A DNA stretch of 7,163 bases from Chloroflexota bacterium (GTDB taxonomy: Bacteria; Chloroflexota; Anaerolineae; B4-G1; SLSP01): NCBI GenBank assembly GCA_022707665.1, contig JAKJAE010000124.1, positions 1 through 7,163 of the forward strand. The letters are read 5' to 3'. The stretch's first letter is position 1; every line of letters begins with the position of its first letter. The position numbers and the translations under genes are program-made. Shown here piece by piece: positions 1 through 6,768 of the stretch. The notes below the pieces were generated by a model. That model ran no database searches and was not told the DNA's origin. It saw nothing but the letters and a program-made list of their open reading frames with translations.

Positions 1-1640
1 CCGGCGCGCAAGACCAGGTAGTCACCGTCAAGCCCATAGACGTGCGCATGGTACAGGCCAAAGCGTTCCTTGAGCAATGGGATGACGGTAGCCAACAGCG
101 CATCTGTGTCGAGAATCGTGCCGATCCGCTCGGCAATCTCGGCGGCCGTGCGCAGTTGCACAGTGAAGCGCTCCGCCACCCTCTGCGCAGCCAGACGCTC
201 TCTGACATCGCGGGCAAAGACGCAGTTGTACTCCTTGCCATCGTAACGCAGGTAGTTCGCCGTCACCTCAACGGGGATCAGCGTCCCATCCTTCATCCTG
301 TACTCGGTAAGGATCGAGAAACGGCGCTCTTTCCTGACCTTTTCCCAGTGCGCGTCCCATACCCGCGGGATCATATTGGGATCCAACCTGCAGATCGCCG
401 GCAGCGCCAACAACTCCGCGCGCGTGTACCCCAGTAGCGTGCAGGCGCTGTCATTCGCCGCCGACAGAGTGCCATCCGGCCGGATCCAGAGAATCGCCAC
501 AGGTGCCTGGTCGACCGAGAACTGGGTCAGGCTGAGGCGATCGCGCAACTGGGCCTGATATAACGCTCCGACTCCCTGCTCGGCCAGCATCCGGTACCGG
601 AAGCGGAGGTCCTCGTCCAGGCAGAAAGGTACACGCGCCGCCACAAGCAGCACGCCCAGCCATTGGCCACGATTCCTCAGGGGTAAGGCGAGCAGTTGGT
701 CCACCCCAGCGGCAGTCAACAGCTTGCGCGCCGCCTCTGGGAGCCGCCCATCATCTGAGCCGCACTGCGTACTGAACTCACCACGGTCCGCAAGCAGACC
801 GACGAAGTCGGGAATATCGCACAGCGCCAGAAGCATCGCATCTGGTTCGCGTCGCCCCAGCGCGCCATCGGAAGGTAAGTGGCCCACGACGCGGAACCCG
901 ACTCGGCCCAGGTCGTCCTCGGCAAGCGCAAGCAGTGCTGAGACACCTTCGGGAGCATCAGCATGCCTCATCACAGTGTCGATGACTGCGCGTTCCGTCT
1001 GCGCCTCGCCCAGGGCCTGGGCTATCGTGAGCCGGATCTGCGTCTCCTTCAGTGACTGTGCAATGCGTTCTACATGGCGGGCATTCTGAAGTGCAGTGGC
1101 AATCTGACCGCTGAGCGCAAAGAGCACATCCTGATAGACCTGCGTGAATGCATCGACACGATCGTGCTGCACGTCGAAGACGCCCAGGACGTCCTCTCCA
1201 ACGATCATCGGCAACGCCAGCTCCGAGCGCGTGTCGGGCAGAAGCGAGTTCGGGAGGAATGCCGGTGTGGTCGTCACATCGTTGACCGTCACCGGCTTGT
1301 GGGTACGTGCCGCCTGAGCGACGAGACTCTGGTCAGCATCCACAGGGATCCGGTGTCCACGCGCCAGCATCTCACGACCCGGCACACCATAGCCTGCCCG
1401 GAGATAGAGCATCCGCTGTTCGGGATCGAGCGTATAGACATGCACATAGTAGAAGCCGAATCCCTCTTTGAGCATAGGGATGACGGCATTCAGCAGTTCG
1501 TCGGGGTCGAGGATCGCGTTGATGCGGCCCGAGATCTCGGAAGCGGCACTGAGCAGCCGCGCGAGCGATGATGCCGAATCCGATACGTCAGGGCACGAGG
1601 AGGCGCCGACATCGGGGGAATCCGCAACCCTTGGATCCAT
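1..1640 (-). CDS. Multidomain GAF/PAS sensory protein (N-terminal 546 residues; C-terminus beyond left edge)
   Basis: This is a soluble, presumably cytoplasmic signalling protein; I see no signal peptide or membrane segment. The open frame runs from ATG at 1640 to position 1 without a stop. An AGGAG Shine-Dalgarno (1650-1654) lies 9 nt before the start. Domains in order: a low-complexity N-terminus (1-28); GAF 1 (about 29-188), with the LPNSLLPDTRSELALP stretch and VLGVFDVQ strand; a degenerate GAF-like domain (about 203-360, ending LLALPLRNRGQWLGVLLVA); a PAS domain (about 370-480, with VAILWIRPDGTLSAAN, LLGYTRAEL and the YRMKDGTLIPVEV core); then the start of another GAF (from about 493) that resembles GAF 1. 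Helical linkers lie at 189-215 and 478-500. The output domain (histidine kinase, GGDEF or other) is outside the window, so the ligand and response are unknown. Such GAF/PAS stacks are common in Chloroflexota. The domain calls are solid; the function beyond sensing is inference. Confidence 0.9.
   Translation of the reverse strand, partial: MDPRVADSPDVGASSCPDVSDSASSLARLLSAASEISGRINAILDPDELLNAVIPMLKEGFGFYYVHVYTLDPEQRMLYLRAGYGVPGREMLARGHRIPVDADQSLVAQAARTHKPVTVNDVTTTPAFLPNSLLPDTRSELALPMIVGEDVLGVFDVQHDRVDAFTQVYQDVLFALSGQIATALQNARHVERIAQSLKETQIRLTIAQALGEAQTERAVIDTVMRHADAPEGVSALLALAEDDLGRVGFRVVGHLPSDGALGRREPDAMLLALCDIPDFVGLLADRGEFSTQCGSDDGRLPEAARKLLTAAGVDQLLALPLRNRGQWLGVLLVAARVPFCLDEDLRFRYRMLAEQGVGALYQAQLRDRLSLTQFSVDQAPVAILWIRPDGTLSAANDSACTLLGYTRAELLALPAICRLDPNMIPRVWDAHWEKVRKERRFSILTEYRMKDGTLIPVEVTANYLRYDGKEYNCVFARDVRERLAAQRVAERFTVQLRTAAEIAERIGTILDTDALLATVIPLLKERFGLYHAHVYGLDGDYLVLRA
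27..140 (-). repeat. Second copy of GAF N-terminal segment (internal protein duplication)
   Basis: Residues 501-538 of the sensor align without gaps to residues 35-72 (encoded at 1425-1538), with 24 of 38 positions identical. Shared blocks include ILD, VIP, LKE and HVY. The protein therefore carries at least two related GAF domains that probably arose by internal duplication. The copy is cut by the left edge soon after this segment. Confidence 0.8.
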
Positions 1641-1702
1641 AGTACACCGCTCCTCTGTGGAGATAGTTCGTTGAGCCGCCCACTGTCAGTCAGGCAGATC
1701 AG

Positions 1703-1730
1703 ATTCTAGTGTAAAAAGAAGAGTTCGCAA
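1703..1730 (-). promoter_or_regulatory. Predicted sigma-70-type promoter of the GAF/PAS sensor gene
   Basis: Read on the minus strand, TTGCGA (1730-1725; 4 of 6 to TTGACA) is followed by a 16-bp T-rich spacer and TAGAAT (1708-1703; 5 of 6 to TATAAT). Transcription would start near 1696, giving a leader of about 56 nt before ATG 1640. The -35 box begins 4 nt after the methyltransferase stop codon, so the sensor can be expressed separately, although read-through from the methyltransferase is also possible because no terminator is visible. A small perfect dyad, ACTG-T-CAGT (1682-1690), lies just after the predicted start and might be an operator half; that is weak. Confidence 0.55.
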
Positions 1731-1733
1731 ATC

Positions 1734-2834
1734 CTATGGCGTCTGGAACACGAAGATGTACTCGTGCTTGAACACATAGAAGCCGCCCGCGAGCGCACGG
1801 TAGCGCCAGAGTGCCTGCTGTTCGCGTTTGGCTCGGGTGCGGTCGAGATTCTTCACGACGATGCTCTTGAGGGTACAGCCCTGATCCATGACCACTTGCA
1901 TAGCGCGAAACCCCAGCGGGATCCATTCGCCCTCGTGATACTTATCACCGATCACCACCGCAAGATAACGCTGCGGAGCCAACACGGCGCGGGCCCGTTC
2001 CACGACGACAGCGAATCTGTCGATGAAAGACTCCACTGTTGGGGCGTTAGAGAGGTCAGCATCGTGACGCGAAAACTGGATGATGTCATGGTATGGCGGA
2101 TGGAGGACCACTAACTGCACACGGTCGATCGCATGGGAGGCCAGGACTGGTCCATAGTCGATGGTCGCACTATCACCCACCACAATGTCGGTTGTGACCG
2201 CGAAGGGATTGGGTTCGCTGTCCACGGTTTCAGCAGCGCGCGCAGCCACGTCGGGACTAAGCTCAACGCCAATGCCATGGCGCCCCAACCTGCGGCACTC
2301 GATCATTGTCGTGCCGCTGCCAGAAAAGGGATCCAACACCCACTCCCCAGCTCTGGTATAGCGCAGCATCAACTGCCGCGGTATCTGCGGAATGAAGTTG
2401 CCCCAGTACCAGGCCCGATGGGCACCTGAAGTGTCCCGGCGGTCCATGACCCAGAGGCTATCGGTCAGAACCTCGTCGTATTCTTTCCAGCGGTTGAGGT
2501 TGATGTCGTTGACACTACTGCAGCGGGCTTCGCCAATGCCCTTCTGCAACCGCGACAGGTAGTAGACCGCACGACGCACGGTCCGGGCTGCCAGGATCTG
2601 ATCTAGTTCGCCCAGGAACGCGTCACGCTGCAATACGATGGTATCCACATCGGATGGCGCGGCGAGGGCGCGTGGGTATGCAGGTAGAGCACTAACGCCC
2701 GCACGATAGGCGAAAATGCGCTCGCGCAGGAAGGAGAGCTCGGTCTCGACAAGGCACGCTTCCAACACAGTCTCGAGCGTAGTCCGGTCGAGGGTGATGT
2801 AGGTATCCTCGGGTTGTGAGTGGTTCTGTGCCAT
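1734..2834 (-). CDS. DNA methyltransferase, N6_N4_Mtase-like, with HPPY motif
   Basis: This 366-residue protein probably transfers a methyl group from S-adenosylmethionine to the exocyclic amino group of adenine (N6) or cytosine (N4) in DNA. Motif I, DPFSGSGTT, is at 168-176, followed by GIGVELS (187-193). The catalytic motif is HPPY at 245-248 (VVLHPPYHDIIQFS), not the usual DPPY or SPPY. IGDKYHEGEWIPLGF (295-309) and the terminal KHEYIFVF (356-363) match the C-terminal strands of this fold. The WGNFIPQIPRQLMLRYT segment (144-160) before motif I probably corresponds to motif X. Motif I precedes the catalytic motif by only about 70 residues, so there is no room for a target-recognition domain between them; specificity may lie in the 130-residue N-terminus or the short basic segment at 328-346. 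No restriction enzyme is adjacent. An RNA substrate cannot be excluded. ATG 2834 is the first usable start; its Shine-Dalgarno (AGGG) is weak. Confidence 0.85.
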   Translation of the reverse strand: MAQNHSQPEDTYITLDRTTLETVLEACLVETELSFLRERIFAYRAGVSALPAYPRALAAPSDVDTIVLQRDAFLGELDQILAARTVRRAVYYLSRLQKGIGEARCSSVNDINLNRWKEYDEVLTDSLWVMDRRDTSGAHRAWYWGNFIPQIPRQLMLRYTRAGEWVLDPFSGSGTTMIECRRLGRHGIGVELSPDVAARAAETVDSEPNPFAVTTDIVVGDSATIDYGPVLASHAIDRVQLVVLHPPYHDIIQFSRHDADLSNAPTVESFIDRFAVVVERARAVLAPQRYLAVVIGDKYHEGEWIPLGFRAMQVVMDQGCTLKSIVVKNLDRTRAKREQQALWRYRALAGGFYVFKHEYIFVFQTP

Positions 2835-2835
2835 A

Positions 2836-2857
2836 GCCCTGGTTTCTGGTGCAGGGC
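2836..2857. promoter_or_regulatory. Inverted repeat GCCCTG-N10-CAGGGC over methyltransferase transcription start and Shine-Dalgarno region
   Basis: The arms GCCCTG (2836-2841) and CAGGGC (2852-2857) are perfect reverse complements separated by 10 bp. One arm lies between the -10 box and the predicted transcription start; the other ends one base before the start codon and contains the AGGG ribosome-binding sequence. Arm centres are 16 bp apart. As DNA it could be an operator that blocks initiation. If transcription starts further upstream, the RNA hairpin would hide the ribosome-binding site. The geometry is seen directly; the regulatory role is inference. Confidence 0.45.
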
Positions 2858-2858
2858 A

Positions 2859-2886
2859 CTTATAACCTGGATCTGACCCATGTCAA
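2859..2886 (-). promoter_or_regulatory. Near-consensus promoter of the methyltransferase gene
   Basis: On the minus strand, a perfect TTGACA (2886-2881) is followed by a 16-bp spacer and TATAAG (2864-2859; 5 of 6). The predicted transcription start is near 2852, leaving a short leader of about 17 nt before ATG 2834. This is the strongest-looking promoter in the window, and it is divergent from the peptidase promoter about 100 bp away. Confidence 0.7.
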
Positions 2887-2983
2887 GCTCCAGCCGCGGC
2901 ACCATCCGAGGCTGCCATGCTAAGGCCCGTGAGCAGCTCTTCCGTCACGGCACTCGCCATCTCCCCAAAGAGGGCGTGTGGAC

Positions 2984-3011
2984 TGGACATGGGAGCGGTC
3001 AGGGCTAGACT
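2984..3011 (+). promoter_or_regulatory. Predicted promoter of the S9 peptidase gene
   Basis: TGGACA (2984-2989; 5 of 6) is followed by a 16-bp spacer and TAGACT (3006-3011; 4 of 6). Transcription would start near 3018, about 37 nt before the ATG at 3055 and upstream of its Shine-Dalgarno. The -10 box is weaker than in the other three predicted promoters, so this call is tentative. Confidence 0.4.
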
Positions 3012-3054
3012 GGGGAGCATCCCTAACAAACATCATGGGACAAGGAGCTGCACG

Positions 3055-5019
3055 ATGTCTTCACGCAAGATCGCCGCTTACGGCACATGGGCCTCGCCGA
3101 TCACGTCGGATCTCATCGTCTCGCAGACGATTGCGCTGGGTTCGCCGCTGCTGGACGGCGGTGATACCTACTGGCTGGAAGGCCGCCCTGCTGAGGGCGG
3201 ACGTCAGGTCATTGTCAGAATGTCGGCAGACGGCGAGGTGACTGACATAACACCCCCCCCTTTCAACGCGCGCACCCGGGTACACGAGTATGGCGGCGGC
3301 GCCGTCCTGGTCCATCAGGGCACCGTCTACTTCTCGAACTTCACCGATCAGCAGCTCTATCGGGTCCATACAGGGGGTGAACCGCAGCACCTGACAGAGC
3401 CTTCGCCGATGCGCTTTGCCGACTGCGTGATGGACGTGGGACGCGGGCGCACGGCCCGGGAGGGGCGCCTAGTCTGCATCCGCGAAGACCATAGTGAGTC
3501 GGCACTGGCACAGAACGACGGCGACCCGGTCAACACGATTGCTGCCGTGTCGCTCGTCGACGGCTCGCAGCGCGTTCTGGTGGCAGGCAACGACTTCTAC
3601 GCAGCACCGAGGTTGAGCCCCGACGGCCAGCGTCTGGCCTGGCTGACGTGGAACCATCCCAATATGCCCTGGGATGGGACCGAACTCTGGGTGGCCGATC
3701 TCGATGAGGAAGGCTCGGTCAGGAACCAGCATCTTGTAGCTGGTGGCATTGACGAGTCGATCTTCTGCCCAGTGTGGTCGCCGGATGGCGTCCTGACGTT
3801 CGCCTCCGACCGCTTTGGATGGTGGAACCTCTACCGCTGGGAGCATGGCGCATCTCTACGTTGCCTACTGGAAAAGGAAGCAGAGTTCGGCGTGCCCCAA
3901 TGGGGGCTTGGGCTGTCGACCTATGGCTACGTAACAGCTTCGACCATCGTCTGTGTCTACTCCGAGCATGGCATCGACCATCTGGCATTCCTCGACGTAC
4001 CAACAGGGTCTCTGACACCAATCGATACACCCTACACCAGTATCTCAGGCATCTTGACCGATGGCCAACGCGTCGTGTTCCGCGGCGGCGCGCCCACGCT
4101 GCCCGGTGCTATTGTGTCGATCGACCTTGCGTCAGGCGCTCAAACCGTTATGAAACGCTCGATGTCGCTCGATATTGACCCGGGCTATCTGTCTGTGCGG
4201 GAGTCGTTGGCTTTCCCATCGGAAGAAGGCCGGACGGCCTATGGGCTCTTCTACGCTCCCAACAACCGGGACTTTGCGGCTCCGGCCGGCGAGAAGCCGC
4301 CACTGGTCGTCTTTAGCCACGGAGGCCCAACTGGGGCGACATCCAGTGCACTCAGTCTTGGCATCCAGTTCTGGACGAGCAGAGGCTTCGCGGTATTGGA
4401 TGTGAACTATGGCGGCAGCTCGGGCTATGGACGTGCGTACCGCAATCTGCTGCGCGACCGCTGGGGCATCGTCGACGTCGATGACTGCGCCAAGGGGGCC
4501 CAGTACCTGGTCGCGGAAGAACGCGTGGACGGCGATCGGTTGGCGATCCGCGGCGGCAGCGCTGGAGGCTACACTACCTTGAGCGCACTCGCCTTCCGAG
4601 ACATGTTCCATTGCGGGGCCAGCCACTACGGCGTAAGCGACCTTGAGGCGCTGGCACGCGACAACCACAAGTTCGAGTCCCGTTACCTCGATCGCCTGAT
4701 CGGTCCCTACCCCGAACGGATCGATGTGTACACGGCCCGCTCACCGATCCACCACGTCGAGGGGCTCAACTGTCCCGTGATCTTCTTCCAGGGGCTTGAG
4801 GACCGAGTGGTTCCTCCTGCGCAAGCGGAAATGATGGTAGAGGCTCTGGACAAGAAGGGAATCCCCGTGGCGTACCTGGCCTTTGAGGGAGAACAACACG
4901 GCTTCCGTCGAGCGGAAAACATCAAGCGTGCGCTCGATGCTGAGCTGTACTTCTACGGGCGCATCTTCGGATTTGAGCCTGCAGACGCCATCGAGCCAGT
5001 GCCCATTCGCAACCTGTAA
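3055..5019 (+). CDS. S9-family serine peptidase (prolyl oligopeptidase / acylaminoacyl-peptidase type)
   Basis: This is a 654-residue cytoplasmic serine peptidase that probably trims short peptides. The N-terminal half is a beta-propeller that normally limits access to the active site: it starts with YGTWASPITSDLIV (9-22) and carries PD40-like repeats such as PRLSPDG (185-191), SPDG (242-245) and SDRFGWWN (251-258). The C-terminal alpha/beta-hydrolase domain (from about 385) has the HGGP oxyanion motif (422-425), the nucleophile Ser502 in GGSAGG, Asp583 in GLEDRVVPP and His615 in GEQHGFR, so the triad is complete. Length is normal for the family. ATG 3055 is chosen because AAGGAG (3042-3047) sits 7 nt upstream and the family's N-terminal motif starts right after it; an in-frame ATG at 2917 would add 46 residues unlike the family. 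There is no signal peptide. Substrate preference (dipeptidyl, acylaminoacyl or oligopeptide) cannot be read from the sequence. An 8-C run lies at 3253-3260. Confidence 0.92.
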   Translation: MSSRKIAAYGTWASPITSDLIVSQTIALGSPLLDGGDTYWLEGRPAEGGRQVIVRMSADGEVTDITPPPFNARTRVHEYGGGAVLVHQGTVYFSNFTDQQLYRVHTGGEPQHLTEPSPMRFADCVMDVGRGRTAREGRLVCIREDHSESALAQNDGDPVNTIAAVSLVDGSQRVLVAGNDFYAAPRLSPDGQRLAWLTWNHPNMPWDGTELWVADLDEEGSVRNQHLVAGGIDESIFCPVWSPDGVLTFASDRFGWWNLYRWEHGASLRCLLEKEAEFGVPQWGLGLSTYGYVTASTIVCVYSEHGIDHLAFLDVPTGSLTPIDTPYTSISGILTDGQRVVFRGGAPTLPGAIVSIDLASGAQTVMKRSMSLDIDPGYLSVRESLAFPSEEGRTAYGLFYAPNNRDFAAPAGEKPPLVVFSHGGPTGATSSALSLGIQFWTSRGFAVLDVNYGGSSGYGRAYRNLLRDRWGIVDVDDCAKGAQYLVAEERVDGDRLAIRGGSAGGYTTLSALAFRDMFHCGASHYGVSDLEALARDNHKFESRYLDRLIGPYPERIDVYTARSPIHHVEGLNCPVIFFQGLEDRVVPPAQAEMMVEALDKKGIPVAYLAFEGEQHGFRRAENIKRALDAELYFYGRIFGFEPADAIEPVPIRNL

Positions 5020-5092
5020 GTTGCACTGATCCAGGAGCATTCGCCCCTCAGCATGAGAGCCGTGGTCACTCGGCCCACACAGCCGGCGCGGG

Positions 5093-5120
5093 TTGACGCT
5101 AATCCATTGCCCTTTAGAAT
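5093..5120 (+). promoter_or_regulatory. Predicted promoter of prs
   Basis: TTGACG (5093-5098; 5 of 6) is followed by a 16-bp spacer and TAGAAT (5115-5120; 5 of 6). Transcription would start near 5127, giving a leader of about 55 nt that contains the hairpin at 5134-5158. I see no convincing terminator between the peptidase stop (5019) and this promoter, so read-through from the peptidase may also contribute. Confidence 0.65.
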
Positions 5121-5133
5121 GAGTGATACGCGT

Positions 5134-5158
5134 CGTTCAGCGTTGAGGGCGCTGAGCG
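5134..5158 (+). promoter_or_regulatory. Hairpin in the 5' leader of prs
   Basis: CGTTCAGCG (5134-5142) and CGCTGAGCG (5150-5158) pair over 9 bp with one G-U wobble around a 7-nt loop. The stem begins about 7 nt after the predicted transcription start and ends 11 nt before the AAGGAG Shine-Dalgarno. No U-run follows, so it is not an intrinsic terminator. It could stabilise the mRNA, bind a regulator, or act as a DNA operator. No known riboswitch class is recognised. Confidence 0.5.
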
Positions 5159-5181
5159 GATCCACATAAAAGGAGCGAGCA

Positions 5182-6180
5182 TTGAACCAAGACACTCAAG
5201 CCAGCATCACGCCCAATCCTGCCCTTCAAGATGTCCTGATGTTCAGCGGGAAGGCCCATCCCGCTCTAGCAAAGGCCATCGCCACCTACCTCGGGCTGGA
5301 GCTCTCGCCGACCACGATCACCAAGTTCTCCAACGATGACTACTATGTACAGCTCGGAAGGAGCGTCCGCGGCAAGCAAGTCTTCATCGTCCAGCCGCTC
5401 TCGCCACCATGCAGCGACAACCTGATGGAACTCCTGTTGATGTTGGATATTGCTCGTAGTGGAGCTGCCAAAGACGTCTGCGCCGTGATCCCCTACTTCT
5501 CCTATGCAAGATCGGACAAGAAGGATGCCCCCCGGATCTCGATTGCGGCGCGTCTGGTTGCCGACATGTTAGTTACTGCCGGCGCGACGCAGGTCATCAC
5601 GATGACGCTGCACTCGCCACAGGTGCACGGCTTCTTCACGGTGCCGACCGACCACCTGACGGCGCACTCGGTGTTCCTGGAGCACCTCCGCAAGAAGGAT
5701 CTGAGCAACTCGGTGCTCGTGGCACCGGACGTCGGACATGCCAAGCGCACAGGGAAACTCGCCAAGGCCCTGAATGTGCCGATGGCGGCAGGGGAGAAAG
5801 ATCGCCTGAGCGACAACAACGTGACGATCACCGGGATCATGGGGGACGTTCGCAACAAGGACGTGATTATCGTCGACGACGAGATCGCCACCGCCGGCAC
5901 TATTTCCGAGATTGTGGCCAAGATGCAGCGCGAGTTCAACGTCAGGCGGGTCACCGTTGTGGGCACGCACGGTCTGTTCACAGGCCCCGCGGTAGAACGC
6001 CTCAACGCCATCGATGCAATCGACGAGATCCTCATCACCGACACGGTGCCGCTTCCGGAAGAGCGGCGACCAGAGCGACTGAAGGTGCTCTCGGTCGCGA
6101 GGATCTTCGGCGAGGTCATCCGCTGCAATGTCCAGGGAGAGTCGGTCGGCTCTCTCTTCGAATTCTGGCCCACGTCTTGA
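5182..6180 (+). CDS. prs: Ribose-phosphate pyrophosphokinase (PRPP synthetase), divergent form
   Basis: The enzyme makes 5-phosphoribosyl-1-pyrophosphate from ribose 5-phosphate and ATP, feeding purine, pyrimidine, histidine, tryptophan and NAD synthesis in the cytoplasm. Its 332 residues are near the usual length of about 310-320. Visible family blocks are TKFSNDDYYVQL (47-58, equivalent to the FSDGE segment), SVRGKQVFIVQP (61-72), VIPYFSYARSDKK (102-114, ATP site), LHSPQVHGFFTVPTD (143-157, metal-binding His144), APDVG (181-185), EKDR (205-208, keeping Lys and Arg of the catalytic flexible loop) and the PRPP loop VDDEIATAGTI (231-241). Two usually acidic positions differ: the signature Asp before LH is Thr142, and the third Asp of the canonical DDMIDTAGT loop is Ala236. 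The start is TTG at 5182, set by AAGGAG (5170-5175) 6 nt upstream; the next in-frame ATG (5239) has no Shine-Dalgarno. It has its own promoter and probably leads an operon with the next two genes. Confidence 0.93.
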   Translation: MNQDTQASITPNPALQDVLMFSGKAHPALAKAIATYLGLELSPTTITKFSNDDYYVQLGRSVRGKQVFIVQPLSPPCSDNLMELLLMLDIARSGAAKDVCAVIPYFSYARSDKKDAPRISIAARLVADMLVTAGATQVITMTLHSPQVHGFFTVPTDHLTAHSVFLEHLRKKDLSNSVLVAPDVGHAKRTGKLAKALNVPMAAGEKDRLSDNNVTITGIMGDVRNKDVIIVDDEIATAGTISEIVAKMQREFNVRRVTVVGTHGLFTGPAVERLNAIDAIDEILITDTVPLPEERRPERLKVLSVARIFGEVIRCNVQGESVGSLFEFWPTS

Positions 6181-6216
6181 GGCCGCACGTAGCCCTTCAA
6201 GAGATGGAGGCATCGA

Positions 6217-6768
6217 GTGACGACAGAAGCGCCGGGTGCTGAGAGTAACCAATCGCTTCCTGCTGCCGCGGACCCGGAGCATGCGCAAGGCTGGCAGGCT
6301 TTTGCCACGCTGGGGGAGTTCCTGCGCGATGACGGCTGGCACCCGCAGCGGGTAGAAGCACAACCGACCTACCGTGTCTACTTCTCGGGTGACCACGGTG
6401 ACGTTCGCTGCTATGCCCAGATCCGTGTGGACCTCGAGCAGTTCCTGTTCTATGTGATTGCCCCGATCAAGGCTCCCGTGGCGGTCCTCCCTGCGGTCGT
6501 GGAGTACATCACACGCGCCAACTTTGGGCTCCGGATCGGTTGCTTCGAACTTGACTACAGCGACGGTGAGATCAGGTTCAAGAGCAGCCTGGACTTCGAA
6601 GGCGAAGCGCTGACACCAGCATTGATCAGGAACGCGATCTACCCTGCAGTGCACACAATGGACTTCTACATGCCGGGGTTACTCGCGGTGATGTACGGCA
6701 ACAAGACGCCCGAACAAGCCATCCACGAGATCGAGGGACAGACAAGTAGCGGAGGAGGCGAGGAGTGA
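6217..6768 (+). CDS. YbjN domain-containing protein
   Basis: This 183-residue protein belongs to the YbjN family (Pfam calls it a putative bacterial sensory transduction regulator; its fold resembles type III secretion chaperones). The molecular function is not established. Residues 1-24 are polar and probably disordered. The domain spans about 28-172, with WQAFATLGEFLRDDGWHPQ (26-44), the conserved block NFGLRIGCFELDYSDGEIRF (102-121), then KSSLDFEGE, and MPGLLAVMYG (152-161). The C-terminus is a short Ser/Gly/Glu tail. There is no membrane segment or catalytic motif. The GTG start at 6217 is set by GGAGG (6206-6210) 6 nt upstream. It begins 36 bp after prs and overlaps the exonuclease gene by 4 bp, so it is probably co-transcribed and translationally coupled with it. 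The family call rests on the NFGLRIG...DYSDGEIR block, which I recognise from cyanobacterial and Chloroflexota homologues. Confidence 0.8.
   Translation: MTTEAPGAESNQSLPAAADPEHAQGWQAFATLGEFLRDDGWHPQRVEAQPTYRVYFSGDHGDVRCYAQIRVDLEQFLFYVIAPIKAPVAVLPAVVEYITRANFGLRIGCFELDYSDGEIRFKSSLDFEGEALTPALIRNAIYPAVHTMDFYMPGLLAVMYGNKTPEQAIHEIEGQTSSGGGEE

Noticed and set aside
42..1674. Several plus-strand open frames opposite the sensor gene
   Set aside because: The minus-strand frame is continuous over 546 codons with clear GAF and PAS domains; the plus-strand frames lack domains and plausible ribosome-binding sites.
3013..3023. Small dyad GGGA-GCA-TCCC near the predicted peptidase transcription start
   Set aside because: A 4-bp stem with a 3-nt centre is expected by chance in G+C-rich DNA.
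2917..3054. 46-residue N-terminal extension of the S9 peptidase from the in-frame ATG at 2917
   Set aside because: The family motif starts right after Met 3055, which has AAGGAG at the right distance; the extension overlaps the predicted promoter and looks non-coding.
5020..5092. Possible terminator after the peptidase (short GCCG/CGGC stem near 5060-5075)
   Set aside because: The stem has only 4 bp and no T-run follows, so it does not support an intrinsic terminator.
379..5163. Seven GGATCC sites (at 379, 482, 1346, 1633, 1919, 2329 and 5158), six of them in the left 2.4 kb
   Set aside because: This is above a rough chance expectation of about two, but most fall in coding sequence with recurring Ile-Pro, Asp-Pro or similar codon pairs; there is no basis to link them to the methyltransferase's specificity.
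5502..6654. Long open frames on the minus strand opposite prs and the YbjN gene (up to 361 residues)
   Set aside because: Their proteins are rich in Arg, His and Ser and resemble no family, while the plus strand encodes clear PRPP synthetase and YbjN proteins. They are by-products of high G+C coding sequence.
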